Below, piece by piece: positions 10,580-22,856 of a stretch of DNA of 64,000 nt. The stretch comes from Pogostemon cablin. Taxonomy: Eukaryota; Streptophyta; Magnoliopsida; Lamiales; Lamiaceae. The position numbers and the translations under genes are program-made. The notes beneath the pieces were generated by a model. That model searched no databases and had not been told where the DNA came from. It was given only the letters and a program-made list of their open reading frames with translations. How positions within the stretch are numbered: the stretch's first letter is position 1; every line of letters starts with the position of its first letter. The stretch is taken from contig CM042954.1 of NCBI GenBank assembly GCA_023678885.1, forward strand, positions 3,470,198 to 3,534,197, written 5' to 3'.

Positions 10580-12553
10580 TGTGATACCCGAGCTTCTCAC
10601 TACTCATGTGTCAATATAATCTAATTTGTATTATGTGCATTTTATAATTATGTGATAATTATGTGGCAATTATGTGATAATTGTTTTTACATTTTAATTA
10701 TCTTTACATTTTATTTGATACATACGTGATAAACATGGTGACAATATATGAATATATGAGTGCATAAATATTTACGTGCATTAATTTGGATATATGAGTA
10801 AATTATTTTATGAGCATAAATACACTTTTCTTAATTATTAAGTATCACACGTGTTCTCGTAATAATAATAGTGGGTAAAAAAATGTACACGTATGTGTAT
10901 TAATTTGTAAATGTATTATATCTTAGCTATTAAGTATTGCACGTAAATTAAGAATGGATAATAATAAATAAATAAATAAATAAATAAAAAAAAATAATAA
11001 TAGTGATAAGATCACGTAGTAGCCGACTTACCTCATTTCACCTTTTATATAAACTCATTTGGCAATTGGTAAGCAGAGCGTAGGCAGCAGAAGAAAGAAA
11101 AAGAGAGAGAAGAAAAGAAGAGAGAGGAGAGAGGGAGAGAGAGAGAAGAGAGGGAGAGAGAGAGAGGAAGAAGAGAAAGAGAAGAGGGAGCGCGCCGGAA
11201 CGTGCGTGTCGGAGCAAATTAGTTACAGTTCTTTACGGGGTTTATATTACTGTCGGAATCCAGGTAAGTAGAAGTCCAACTACAATGCATAAACATGTTG
11301 TTTGTGAATTATTTGTAATTAATATGTGATAATTATGTCATGGATTATTTGTAATTAGTTTAATTACGATATGAATTATTTGAGATTAATTTGTTATACA
11401 AGTTGTGGATTTATGTGATTTGGAGAAAGTAGGGTTCATATTTAACAATAGTATTTGTAAATTATTTGTGATAATTTTGTGATACAAGTTGAGGATCCAT
11501 ATGATTTGAAATAATATCATCATCCTATATAGATCTGTGTGATTGGAAACTGTTGCAAATATATTTATATGGTTTGAGAAAATATTGGTTATAAGGATCT
11601 GTGGGATCCAAGATGAAGTTTGATTCCAAAAAGAGATCCGTGTGATCCCATGGTGAAGTGGTTATTCTATAAATGGATTTATATGATTGAGGTGAAGTTG
11701 TTATTTCAGAAGTGGATTTGTGTGAATTGAAATTAAGTTGTTGCTTTATTGTGATTAAATGTTGATATTGATATTGTAAATGGTTTATGAAGCACATTTA
11801 ATTGTTTTGGGTGCATATCATGCATAAACATGAAAAGTGTTTTCCTCAAAATTACTAAGATACTAATGGTGTGTGCGGCCACTATATATGCATCTCTGTC
11901 AGGGTTCGGAAAAATCGTTCCCGACATTTTTATTAGGGGTTCGGAAAAATCGTCCCCACCACTATGCCAGAGTTCGGAAAAATCGTTCTCGGCACTTTAT
12001 ATTTGGGGTTCGGAAAAATCGTCCCCATTGAGCTCATTTGGGGTGCATATCATAAGTGTGTCGTGGGGATCCCGCAACGTGAACAGTTTTCAAAATAAAA
12101 GAGATCAATTAGAAAAATTAGGAAATATGCGATAGAGAACTAAATGCATTTTCATGCACTGACATGCATGATTTCTACTTACTGAGATTTTTATCTCACT
12201 AGTTTATGCATTGTAGGTGAGCCTGTTGATGATTGAGTTTGTGATGTGACTGTGCAAGCTGTGGAGCTCCTTCAAGGTTTTGAGCGGATGTACATAGATG
12301 ACGACCTGTTGGGCTCGGCCGTGGGTTTATTTTGTTTCCGCTGATGTTTTGGTTGTGTAATATAATAAATATTATCACATGTTTGAGTGGTTTGAAGTGG
12401 TGTCAGAAACCAGTCACATATGTTGAATTGGTGTGAAGATGTTAGTTATAAGCATATTATGTGAAAAAAAAAATTTATATGCAGGTTTTTATAATGATAA
12501 TGTTTATATTAAATAATATTTGAATTATAAGTTATGTAAGGAGGGTCGTGTCA
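10580..12553 (+). repeat. 3' LTR of element A
   Basis: Near-identical to 3,972-5,917. Length differences come from an expanded AATAAATAAATA run (about 10,965-10,995) and an extra GA-repeat block (about 11,140-11,160). It is followed by CAAAT at 12,554-12,558. Confidence 0.97.
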
Positions 12554-12558
12554 CAAAT
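12554..12558 (+). repeat. Target-site duplication CAAAT (right copy)
   Basis: Matches 3,967-3,971. Its bases also belong to the RPA-like exon. Confidence 0.95.
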
Positions 12559-13478
12559 GCACCAAGAAAGTTATTGATAAATCTGGAGTCCCATACTGTG
12601 AGAAGTGTAAGCAGGACATACCAATACTTGTGTCACAGTAAGTTTTATTTTTTTTCTTTGAAAGTTTAATATTTTTTTTAAATTTACTATTTTCTTTTGA
12701 AAATGACAAATAAAATTTTATTAAGTTATTTTGCATTTCAACAGATATAAAATTCATCTCAAGGTTGCCGAGAAACTGGGAGTACTTCCTTTATAATATT
12801 TGATAGAGAAATTAGGCCAATCATTAGAAAAACAGCAGCCGAACTCATTGAAAATCTTGAGAAGGTATTTTATAATTTTCATATACTGACATCTATAAAG
12901 AATAGAATTGCATTAATCAAATTTCACATATTACAAATTTTCACATGACTGAAAGATATGACATAAATTAGAATTTAGTTTGCAAAATACAACATACCTG
13001 TTATACATATCTTATGTTTTATTATAATTCTTTTTTATTTTTTTTTATTAGCTAGACTTGGTTGGGTCATTTCCTAAAGAGCTTGACACTCTTATTGGTT
13101 CGAATTTCATCTTTAGATTCCATATCTCTGAAAGAAATATAAGTAGTCAATGGAATGTATACACTGTGATGAAAGTATCTTCATATCCTACTATGATCAA
13201 GGCTATAACGAATAGATCAAAAGTGAAAAAGGTATTAAAGTTCAAAATTAAAAATGCATTTATGGTGATTTGCTCCATCTTTTCTAACTGTTATATTATA
13301 CTGTTATTTTTATCTTTACATACAGCCTTTAGGATCCTCCATGAATGATGTTTTTTCAAATAAAATGAGTACTCCAAAAGGAAAGTGTAAATTGGTTGAC
13401 TTTGAGACTGTTGATGATGATGAATATAATGCTCTGGATCAGACTCAAATGTCGGCGACGAATAAAAGGATGATTTAA
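12559..13478 (+). pseudogene. RPA1-like gene, C-terminal exons after the insertion
   Basis: The split exon resumes with CTKKVIDKSGVPYCEKCKQ, completing a CxxC...CxxC zinc ribbon of DNA-binding domain C, and ends at 12,637 (donor GTAAGT). Exon 12,745-12,864 reads YKIHLKVAEK, then, after a one-base loss in the A-run near 12,771-12,776, STSFIIFDREIRPIIRK. Exon 13,052-13,231 reads LDLVGSFPKELDTLIG and QWNVYTVMKVSSYP. The last exon, 13,326-13,478, ends ATNKRMI with TAA. Exon joins keep phase except at that indel. Together they form the C-terminal OB fold of RPA1 (Rep_fac-A_C family). The gene is dead twice over, by the 8.6-kb insertion and by the frameshift. Confidence 0.85.
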
Positions 13479-14021
13479 GTAAATGTTGAAGATGATCAAT
13501 CTTAAGAAACATAACCTATTACTTCATGAAATACTTAAGATTTATCCATAAATTTTATTATAACTGTAGATTTAGATTATCATAATTTTTATGAAACTAT
13601 GAATGCTTATTTTAATTATATTATCAATTCTATCATTCAAACTTTTCTAGAATCAAGAATTAATATTTATTTCAATATCATTACCAACTCTGTTTTCCAT
13701 ATCAAGTAGACATGCGGCACCACAAGAATAAGAATTCAGAATCTAAATTGTCTCATACAAAATTAATTTATTCAAAATAGTTTCAAAAAATTTAATTTTA
13801 CCTACAAATAAAACCATAACTTTAACTTTTCTTTAAAATGGTCATTTAAACCTAAAAATGATCAATTTTATTTATGAAGTAATATTTTTAGATAAAATTA
13901 CAACAAGTAAAAATTAATAATTAAAACAAAAGTTATGGGACAACATTGATAAAAAAGGAGTATTGTATTGAAACAAATACTATATAGCAAAATTAAAAGG
14001 TTCCAGGTTTGGAACGAATAT
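13479..14021. other. AT-rich spacer, no gene seen
   Basis: 3' flank of the RPA-like gene. It has no ORF with family motifs and no clear terminal repeats. Confidence 0.5.
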
Positions 14022-16340
14022 TAAGCTCTTAATTAATATTTTATTTAATCTTGCAATTAACATTAATTTTAAGTAATTTAATATAATATTTCAAATATTA
14101 TTTTATTTAATATATCCTATTTTAAGTAATTTATTATGACAACCACAATAAAATTTGTACATGTGACAATCTCACATTAATCTTAAAATTAATATTTTAT
14201 TTTAAATAATTTATTATTCTAAATATTAATTTTTATATTCTCTTATTTATTTATAATTTATTAACATAACTAACATTTTATTTTAAATAATTTAATATGA
14301 ATACCATAGTAAAAAAATCATATGGTATTATTTAATATTTATATAACCATAATTAAAATTTATTGGTGATACTATATATAGACAATATATTTTAAGATTA
14401 ATATTTTATTTAATCTTGCAATTAATGTTTGATTTTAAGTAATTTAATATAATATTTTAAATATTATTTTATTTAATATGTCATATTATTTTAAGTATTT
14501 TATTATGACTACTACAATCAAATTTGTGTATTTGGCAATCTCAATCACACATTAATCTTATAATTAATATTTTATTTAACTAATTTATTATTTTAAATAT
14601 TAATTTTTATATTCTTTTATTTATTTATAATTTTAATAACATAACTAATATTTTATATTAAGTAATTTAATATGAATACCATAGTAAAAAAAATCATATT
14701 GTATTATTTAATATTTATTTAACCATAATTAAAATTTATTGGTGATACTAAATATAGAAAATATATTTTAAGAAAAGATTCGATTAAAATTATTTCTGGT
14801 ATGCAATCACTATTATTTTGGCAAAGGATATAATAATACTATAATAAAAAGTTTGTTTCGAAACTTAATATATATATATATATATTGTGTTTGGTGAAGT
14901 TTTTAGAAATTTACAGTAATTAATGTTACAGATAATATAAATATGATTATATTTCACCTTTTATTTATTTCAATTCAGTTACATAATATATTATTTAAAG
15001 GTAAACATCATAATTACAATAAATAAAGATAAATATATACGAACATGAAAAACAGAACGAAAATAATATTATATCAAAACATATCGAAATTAACATAATA
15101 AAGTAAAGATCTATTATGTGTGATATCTTTATTTTAAAAATATATTTTTATATTTTGTTATTAAATGTGTATATATATATATATATTTGTATGTTTGTTT
15201 TTTTGTCTTACTTTACTATTAAATGTATTTTTACAAAAATATTAAGCTTATGATTAGTTGTAAATTTAATTAATAATAAAATATCTCTCTTTTTGTCTTT
15301 TAATTGTTTTTTTATTGAATAACTAAACCAAATCATTAAAAGTAAAAATCAATTTTTTTAATAACTCAATCAAATTATTATTAGTTGTAAATTAATTAAC
15401 AATCGAGCCTCACTCTTTTTTTTCTTTTACTTTTATTTTTTTAATTGAATAACCCAACTAAAATATTTACATGTAAAAATATATTAAAAATTATTATCAT
15501 TATTTATTATTTTAAATATTAATTGTAAATTAATAATTAGAGGGGCCTAATAAAATATTAGTTAAAATGTTAAATTACTTAATATAAAATATTAATTGTA
15601 AGATTAAAATTTTTAAAAATATTTAAAAATTTTATTATTATTAAAATAATAATTTTTCATTAAACAAATACATAAAATATTCATATTAGATTAAATTAAA
15701 TTATTATAAAAATTACTTAAAATATAATATTAATTGTAAGATTGTAAAATATTAATTATTTTAAATATTAAATTACTTAAAATAAATTATTAATTGCATT
15801 ATAAAGATTATTAATGAGAGAGATTAAACAAAATAATATTTAAAATATTAAATTACTTAAAATAAAATATTAATTTAAAGATTAATGTGAGAGCATTACA
15901 TACACAATATTTTCAAGAACGAACATGGTGATGCCACATATACAAAAATTTTTAAGAGAAACGTGATGCTGCCACATACACAAATTAATAGTATTAATGA
16001 TATTTTTATTAGATTAAATTAAATTAAATCTTCATAAAAAATGACTTAAAATAAAATATTAATTGTAAGATTATAAATACTTTAAATATTAAATAACTTA
16101 AAATAAAATATTAATTGCATTATTAAGAATATATTAAAAGTAGAGATTATATAAAACAATATTTAAAATATTACATTACTTAAAATAAAACATTAATTGC
16201 ATGATTAATGTGTGAGTGACACATACACAAATATTTTTTAGGACGAACGTGGCGATGCCACATACACAAATTTTTTTAAGAAGCAACGTGGCGCCACCAC
16301 ATACACAAATCCAATATTTTATTTTTGGCAAGCACTTGTA
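14022..16340. repeat. Large imperfect inverted repeat, arms near 14.0-14.8 and 15.5-16.3 kb
   Basis: The left arm contains ACAATCTCACATTAATCTT before ATTAATATTTTATTT. The right arm carries its reverse complement, AAGATTAATGTGAGAG, after AAATAAAATATTAATTT (near 15,860-15,895), and again near 16,180-16,215. The right arm also repeats a CCACATACACAAAT block at about 15,975, 16,259 and 16,303. The core (14,771-15,540) is AT-rich with no ORF. This could be a fold-back or MULE-like non-autonomous element, or two nested copies of one repeat. No target duplication was found. Confidence 0.55.
14032..14770. repeat. Tandem duplication of about 365 bp, two copies
   Basis: Copy 1 starts at 14,032 and copy 2 at 14,397. 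Both begin ATTAATATTTTATTTAATC, share AATATGAATACCATAGTAA and TTATTGGTGATACTA, and end ATATATTTTAAG. They are diverged by many substitutions and small indels, so the event is old. Confidence 0.85.
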
Positions 16341-16355
16341 AATTAATAGTATTAA

Positions 16356-16380
16356 CTAGTAAGCCTTGCACGGGAAGGAG
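16356..16380 (-). mobile_element. Possible Helitron 3' terminus (element extending rightward)
   Basis: On the minus strand the sequence ends ...CCTTCCCGTGCAAGG, CTTA, then CTAG followed by T. Helitrons end in a short GC-rich hairpin shortly before CTRR and insert between A and T. Here the hairpin is weak (CCTT/AAGG), as if one arm were partly lost. The 5' end and Rep/helicase gene were not found. Confidence 0.4.
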
Positions 16381-17226
16381 TTTATTATAGGTTTATTATT
16401 AATTTTTTATAGTTTTATCTTATGGGATATTTTTACTTAATTCATCTAATTTTTTATAGTTTTATCTTATGGGATAGTTTTATAGTTTATTATGACGTTT
16501 GTGTTTTCACAGATCTTCTTATATTGTCCAATTATTTTTTTACCGTAATTGGTTTTCTTTATTTTACCCTCATGTCCTTCTGTCAAGATATCATTTGTTT
16601 TTATCCAGGTAAATTAAGGAGTATGCTCTTCATCTGTCGTATTATTTTCTTTTTTTTTTTTTATTTTGGACGTTGCATCATAATAATTTCATTTCCGATT
16701 TTGGTAGGTAGTAACCGCACAAAACAATTACAATATTTTATTGGGACCCACCTATCATATTAATACAACTTGGTTATATGTCTTTAAATATTATACTGAT
16801 TAATCCTCATGCAATAAGGAACATAATTATTAGGACAATACGGAGGCAACATCCACTTTAATCTATAATTGTCTTCCTCAAAGAACATTGATAGGTAAAA
16901 AGTTTTCAATGTTTATTTCAAAGATACAACAATGAAATAAGATTCAATAATAAATCATTAGAGTATTATATTTTTCGAATATAATACTGAAATCATATAT
17001 AAATTACTTGTTTAAGTTTAAATAAGTAATGTGTAAAGACTACGTTGTATAAAATATAAATAGATAATATTGTATATATAATACATTAATATTGCCTTCA
17101 TACTATTATTATACATGTTAAAAATAATAATCTCCTAAAATATAAGTTTCATGCAAAATTTGTTTTATTATTTTTACAGTTATTTTAATGTTAATGTCCT
17201 ATTCAATATTGTCATAGATATTATTA
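16381..17226. other. AT-rich DNA, no convincing gene
   Basis: An ORF of about 110 codons at 16,422-16,763 is hydrophobic only because the DNA is T-rich. I do not call it a gene. Confidence 0.45.
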
Positions 17227-17766
17227 TTATCTTTCTTTAATCGGTCATGAAATATTACAAATAATTATTGTTAGATATTATTATTTTTGGTTAAATAGCG
17301 AATGAAATATAAGTCTGTTTGTTAAATTAAATTATGAAAGATAAGTCCAACATTAATAAATTAAATTTGGTGAATTTTATTTTAGGTATAAAAGTTTGCT
17401 TGAATTGGTTTTCATAATTTTTTATATTTATTTAATAATTTTTGTTTTAATTTTGAAATATTTAAGGTATTTTACACTTTTGCATGCGCAACATATAAAA
17501 AAAATCTAAGAGTCTAATATATTTTTTTCTTTAATTGGTCATGAAATATTACAAATAATTATTGTTAATTAATTTTGTCATATATATTATTATTATTGGT
17601 TAAATAGGGAAATATAAGTCTGTGTTTGTTAAATTAAATTATGAAAGATAAGTTCATATTTATTAAATTAAATTTGGTAAATTTTATTTCAAGTATAAAA
17701 GTCTATTCGTTTTATTTAGCAATTATGGTTATTATACTTATTTATTAATTTTTGTTTTAAATTTGG
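17227..17766. repeat. Direct duplication, two copies about 300 bp apart
   Basis: 17,227-17,458 and 17,525-17,766 share TCATGAAATATTACAAATAA, then TGGTTAAATAG, ATATAAGTCTG and TTAAATTAAATTATGAAAGA. The copies are diverged. No coding potential seen. Confidence 0.8.
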
Positions 17767-18059
17767 TTAGGTCTTGAATGAGGTGATACGGATCCCAATT
17801 TACCTATTATAAAAGAATTCAAATATATAATTAGTTCGGCTCAGCCGAAGGTTAGTTAGCGAAAATTCAATGTTAATTTAAATTACGTAACTTACCTCCC
17901 TCCAACCGCCAACATTAATTAGCTCAAATCCATTACAATTGAAATTATTTCATTGTCATTTTTTTAAACACTATAAGCAGAATTAATTTTGATAACTTTT
18001 GAATGTATATACTTATAAAATTATAGATTGATAAAATTATTAATAAAAAGTTCAAATTA

Positions 18060-18710
18060 TAAAAGAAAAAAGTGATGTTTATGTAATTAAATTATTTTAT
18101 AAACTATGATGAATAAAAAAGTGATAATATTTTTAATAAAAGTGTAATACTATCTTATTAAGAAAGAGTGATAATAATCTGATTAAACTATTTGTAAGCA
18201 AATTCATAGGATTAATGAAAAGTGATAATATTTCTAATAAAAAGTGATACATGATCAAACAAAAAGTGATACACGTCCAATTGAATTATTTTAAGATTCG
18301 TAGGACGAATAAAAAGTGATAACGTTTTTAATAAAAAGTAATATATGATTATAGAAAAGTGATAAACATCCATTTAAAATAATACTCTATTTTATAAGGA
18401 CTTATAAAGTGATTATTTCTAATAAAAATGTTATTTGATCAAGGGAAAGTTTGTTTTTTTAAGAGAAATGTGTTAATTAATTGGCAAAGACTTGTGTGAG
18501 ACCGTCTCACGTAAGGGCTTACGTGGGAGTGACGTGAGACGGCCAGAAAGTGATAATTTTTATGAAGGAATATGATAATAAATTAATGAAAAGTGAAAAT
18601 GCACTTTCATGAACTATTTATAGTGTAAATAAAAAGTGATAGTATTTTATAGCGAAAGTGATAATGATTTATATAGAAAGTGATAACTATATTAAAAAGT
18701 GAAAAATGGT
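18060..18710. repeat. Interspersed AAAGTGATAA motif array
   Basis: About 16 occurrences of (A)AAAGTGAT(A/T)A, irregularly spaced at 20-60 bp, for example near 18,118, 18,219, 18,241, 18,260, 18,313, 18,546, 18,653 and 18,679. It reads as a degraded array rather than coding DNA. Confidence 0.7.
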
Positions 18711-18745
18711 CTCAGGTGAGATGGTCTCATGCAAGACCTACCTTA
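18484..18745. mobile_element. Fold-back/MITE-like element with GTGAGACCGTCTCAC ends
   Basis: The left end carries TGTGAGACCGTCTCACGTAAG and the right end GATGGTCTCATGCAAGACCTA, roughly inverted with respect to each other and set in TTAA-rich DNA. A related block, GAGACGGTCTCACGCAA, lies at about 18,840. The AAAGTGAT array fills the middle. Exact ends and target duplication are uncertain. Confidence 0.45.
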
Positions 18746-18869
18746 ATTAATTTGATTAATTTTAATTTTTAATGAATATTTATTTTATATTTGACAAAGA
18801 CTTACGTTAGACTGTCACGTAAGGGTTGCGTGAAAAATGAGACGGTCTCACGCAATATCTATCCTTTAT

Positions 18870-19778
18870 ATTTTAACTAAAATATTTAATAAATAAATAA
18901 TCACACTATCAGTGTAATAAAAGTAAAAATTAAAAAAATACCTTGAAGAAAGATAATGTGGAGCATTTATATTAACAATACATCAAAATAGGTATCCATT
19001 CGTATAATAATTCTGCAAGTTGGGCAATACATTTTTCAACAAAATATACATTGTTAATCGTGGTATAGGTCTGTTAATCGCGGTATAGGTTTTTTATGTT
19101 TTGAGTAATACTATTAAGTTTTAGGCAATTAAAGCTGCAATGTATATGCAACTTGATTAATTATAAATTTTAAAGAATACTCATTAAAATTATAAGAAAT
19201 TAGAAAGAAGAAATAACAACCAATTCCAAAAACTCATATAACTGCTTGTTGAAATAAATTTCAACTGTTGAAACAAATGTGAACCATAAATCTAAGGTTT
19301 TTTTTTTTTGTTTTAAACTAATTATAAAATATAATAAAATATAATAAAGTTCTAAACTATAGAGTTCAATCTTTCTCCAATTTAATTTTGATGTTTGATC
19401 GATGCTTTGAAGAAACACTTGATGAAGGCAATCAGTAAATCCACATTTGACTTTCAGCAGAGACGGTTATTCATCACAGATTGAATTAACCTTATATCAA
19501 GAGTAAAAAATTAATTTCAAAAAGTATTCATTCACATGATGTTGTCGTATCATAAAAATATAAAAAAATAACTAAATCTTTACTCATTTTTCTAAATTTG
19601 CTGAAAGTCAAATTGTGATTTAAAGAGATGAGTCTTCCTAAATTAAATATTTTTTAGTGTTTAAAACTCTCCTTTAAAGATCATAATACTGTGTCTTGGA
19701 ATCTTATATAAGTTTTTTTATTATTTTCAATATTATTAAAGCTCTCCTCAATTACGCATGAAAACGTTAATTAAATAT
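18870..19778. other. AT-rich DNA, no gene seen
   Basis: Only a short local duplication (GTTAATCG(T/C)GGTATAGGT near 19,053 and 19,074) was noticed. It lies 3' of the minus-strand RPA-like pseudogene. Confidence 0.45.
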
Positions 19779-22080
19779 TCATACTTTATTAATAACTTCG
19801 AGAGGTACCTGAGTTTGAATCTTGTTGCATGCATATTTTGATATTATCCCTTCATCCGTGCAAATCTTGACCACAGAGTTGAGATTTTGTTTCACTTTTT
19901 TTTGAATCTCATGGACTTCAGGTAGTTTTACAGCAATTTTAAACACCGAATAAACCCTTAAATTCTTCAAGATCCTGTGTAATTTAAATTTTTAACTTAA
20001 TATCAAACAATGTAGAAATGTCTGAAATTGATTTATACATGTATGGATTAAAAGCATTAAAATTATTTTAATATGTTATAGGAATATGATGATTAAAATT
20101 AAATATATTTGTAATATAATATATATAATCGAACTGACCTCAGACTGATTATCCAATATATCGGAAGCGGTCTTTTTAAAGAGGTCTTTGCATGTATTGT
20201 CCCATAGAACAAAAAATTCACGACTTGTGTCGTCTACCACCAGCACCTTCAGCTTATACCTTTAAAATTGAAAACAAAATATATAATCTTAAAATTCTTC
20301 TAAACTTAATATTTTTAGTAATGGACCCATGTATTATGTTGTACCTGATTAATCCGAAAACATAACTTTGATGACATGAGAAACAATAGAAACGATCATC
20401 TCGTTTAGCCAATCCTTTAATGCATTTCTTGCAGGATATATACCATCAACCCTCCGAGATATCAATATCAATTATCTTCCCGTATAACCAATAATTTCCA
20501 ACCTATTTGGTCATATGACATCAAATAAATATTCTTGATTAAAAAAAAAGAATATTTTAAAGTAAAATCATATAGTTACTTGTAAATGTAACTATTTTTA
20601 ATAGATAATTCCATATATTACATACCGCTGGATTATTTTACAGGTCTTTTATAGTTGTAACATTGTTTACACCAGATTGAAGGTCATCCTTAAAACCAGA
20701 GTAGATATGAATTTTGTTTTTCTTGAACTGGTTGCAAGAGCACTTGGCTCAAATCTGCACATGAATTATGGGTTATTCTATCACAATAAGACTAACAAAA
20801 TTTACTTGAATCGAAAAAGATTCCATCTATGAAAACATACCTCTTCTTATACTCAATTATTTCAAAAATATCTTGCGAATGCACCAATTGAGAGGCATGG
20901 AATGTGCTCGAGATTGACACGGTTTCTGAAAATTAAAGTGGAGAATACTATGAATAACATTCAACTTATAATCAAAAGAAAGAAATCATTTTTAATAATA
21001 TGTATACATATAATCGAGGATTTATAGACTGAAATAATAAATAAATTATTACTTCCAAAAAATCTTGGTTTGAACATCTGTACTATAATGACATCAGATT
21101 CACCAAAAGTTCTATCAACAATTTTCTGTATAATATCCATCCAATTTTGTTTCCAGATTGTGACCTTTATCTTGTTAGCACTGTAGAGAATGTAAAAAAT
21201 ATTTCAATAAGTATTTATGATAATTAATATTCACATGTTTTATAATCAAATTAAAGTTTAAGGAATATGATAATTACTTGAAATCCTCTAGGTTGAACTC
21301 CATCATCTTTGTTGGTACGTTTTGAACCGATACAATTTTCTTAGAAGCAGGACCCACAACTTTTCCAATCACATCTTAAAAATTAAGAAATATATAGATA
21401 TACATACATTAAGAAATATATAGATATACATACATTAAATAATTATAACGCACAACACATATATAAAATATAATAAAGAAAGTAATTCAAACACATGACC
21501 TATTTCGTTAACAGTGAATTTATAGTTATAGATAATAATAATAACAATACATTTACCTATTAAAACGTTTTCATTGATATCATGCTGTTGAATGAGGTCT
21601 TCAATCGGTATGAATGCATACATATTCCTGGGGCTGGGGAACGATGGATCAACAACTTTTGATATGGATGTGTCGTATACGAATGTAATTTTGAATTGTT
21701 GGTTTGTCGTCTGACTTTTATACTTATTGGCCTCAACACACGCATTTTTTTTTTATAGTACAAACTATTCCTTCTGATATCATGGGAAGATATTTGTTTT
21801 GTTGACATGGTAAGCCCATATCAAAGAATGAATATGATTTCCTTACAACAGTATTTAAAAAGATGTTTACATATAAATAATAAAAATTTGTTGAAATTGT
21901 AATCATCTAATTTATTTTGATTTTTTACCTCTTGATCAGGAAATATACATTCCATGTTCTTCTTCCATGTTTTGGGATTGGAAGAAAAAGTATGCGTACA
22001 CAGCGTAATCTCATGTGAACCTTCGTCATGCCCTCTTTCACATCTTTCTTGAGTGATATGACTTTCCCTCTATTAACTCT
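19779..22080 (-). pseudogene. Second RPA1-like pseudogene, eight or more exons
   Basis: Minus-strand exons in reading order: 22,065-21,929 (TWKKNMECIFPDQE); about 21,810-21,557 (KYLPMISEGIVC, then NKYKSQTTNQQFKITF, domain A); 21,374-21,278 (DVIGKVVGPASKKIV); 21,180-21,053 (NKIKVTIWKQNWMDII, domain B); 20,925-20,841 (TVSISSTFHASQLV); 20,754-20,642 (KIHIYSGFKDDLQSG); about 20,500-20,345 (zinc ribbon CKKCIKGLAKRDDRFYCFSC); 20,259-20,139 (YKLKVLVVDDTSREFF); 19,974-19,779 (NLRVYSVFKIAVK). Introns have GT/AG ends. Lesions are a frameshift in the first exon, one in an A10 run (21,745-21,754), an in-frame TGA just before the zinc ribbon (20,446-20,448), and no exon for the KEL...IG segment seen in the other copy. 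Such RPA1-like genes occur as nuclear paralogues and as Helitron cargo. Confidence 0.85.
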
Positions 22081-22341
22081 CTAAAACTTCTGATTTTTTA
22101 TTCTTTAATTATTTATTAAGACAAAAATAGTATAGATTTTGTTTTGAAAACTGTATTTGTTATTATTCTAAAATAATAATTAAAATTGTGTTGTGAAGAG
22201 AATATATTTATTATTTCAAATTGTTTATCTATATTATGATGTATTTTAGGTAATCTTTTAAGACCTAAATAATCGAAATTATATTTTGAAGTGAATATTT
22301 TTTATTATTTTAAACGGATTGTATTCAGCCTGGATATCTAA

Positions 22342-22802
22342 TAAATCCAAATGTTAATAAAATTTACTAAAATTAAAAAATATGATTAAATAAAATTTAT
22401 AAATATTAATTAATTATATAAAATATCTCATAATATATAAATTATAATATATATTTATTTTTAATTAATTATATAAAATCTCATATATATAATTTTGAAT
22501 ATATGTATAAACGGATCAATCATATTCATTGTAACTTTTAATTTATTTTTGTTTTTAATTTTTTCTTATTTTAGGTGTTTTGTTTTTTTAAATTATGGAA
22601 AGATTCAAATTCCTTAAATTAAAAATACTATTTATATTTTTTAATTAGATTTAGACGTACATTCTTGAACAATAAATGTTGTAGATTATGTTGCTAATAA
22701 ATCCACATGTCAATAAAATTTACTAAAATTAAAAAATATGATTAAATAAAACTTATAAATATTAATTAATTATATAAAATATCTCTTAATATATAAATTA
22801 CA

Positions 22803-22810
<8 letters not shown>
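22342..22810. repeat. Direct duplication of about 115 bp, spaced 355 bp
   Basis: 22,342-22,455 and 22,697-22,810 share AATAAAATTTACTAAAATTA and TAAATATTAATTAATTATAT. It lies upstream of the RPA-like pseudogene. No gene seen between 22,081 and 23,340. Confidence 0.8.

Positions 22811-22853
<43 letters not shown>
22811..22853. repeat. (TA)n microsatellite
   Basis: About 21 TA units. A shorter (TA)n lies at 23,266-23,290. Confidence 0.95.

Positions 22854-22856
<3 letters not shown>

Larger units (their letters stand above)
3972..12553 (+). mobile_element. Complete Ty3/gypsy element, Tekay-type chromovirus (element A)
   Basis: 8.58 kb with LTRs of 1,946 and 1,974 bp, both starting TGTGATACCC and ending GGTCGTGTCA, and flanked by CAAAT. 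Inside are a tRNA-iMet primer site, gag with a CCHC knuckle, protease, RT, RNase H, integrase and a chromodomain-like tail, then a GGGGAGGA polypurine tract. By eye the LTRs differ at about 18 substitutions in 1.94 kb plus simple-repeat length changes, so it is a young insertion. It lies inside an RPA1-like exon. Gag and pol are broken by two single-base frameshifts, and an RNase H catalytic residue is changed, so this copy is unlikely to be autonomous. Confidence 0.97.

Noticed and set aside
11059..11271. Arg/Glu/Lys-rich ORF in the 3' LTR (and 4,493-4,693 in the 5' LTR)
   Set aside because: Product of the GA-rich leader tract, not a basic protein gene.
16422..16763. Hydrophobic ORF of 113 codons that looks like a membrane protein
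   Set aside because: Phe/Ile/Leu/Tyr richness is what T-rich DNA encodes by chance. No splice sites or relatives support it.
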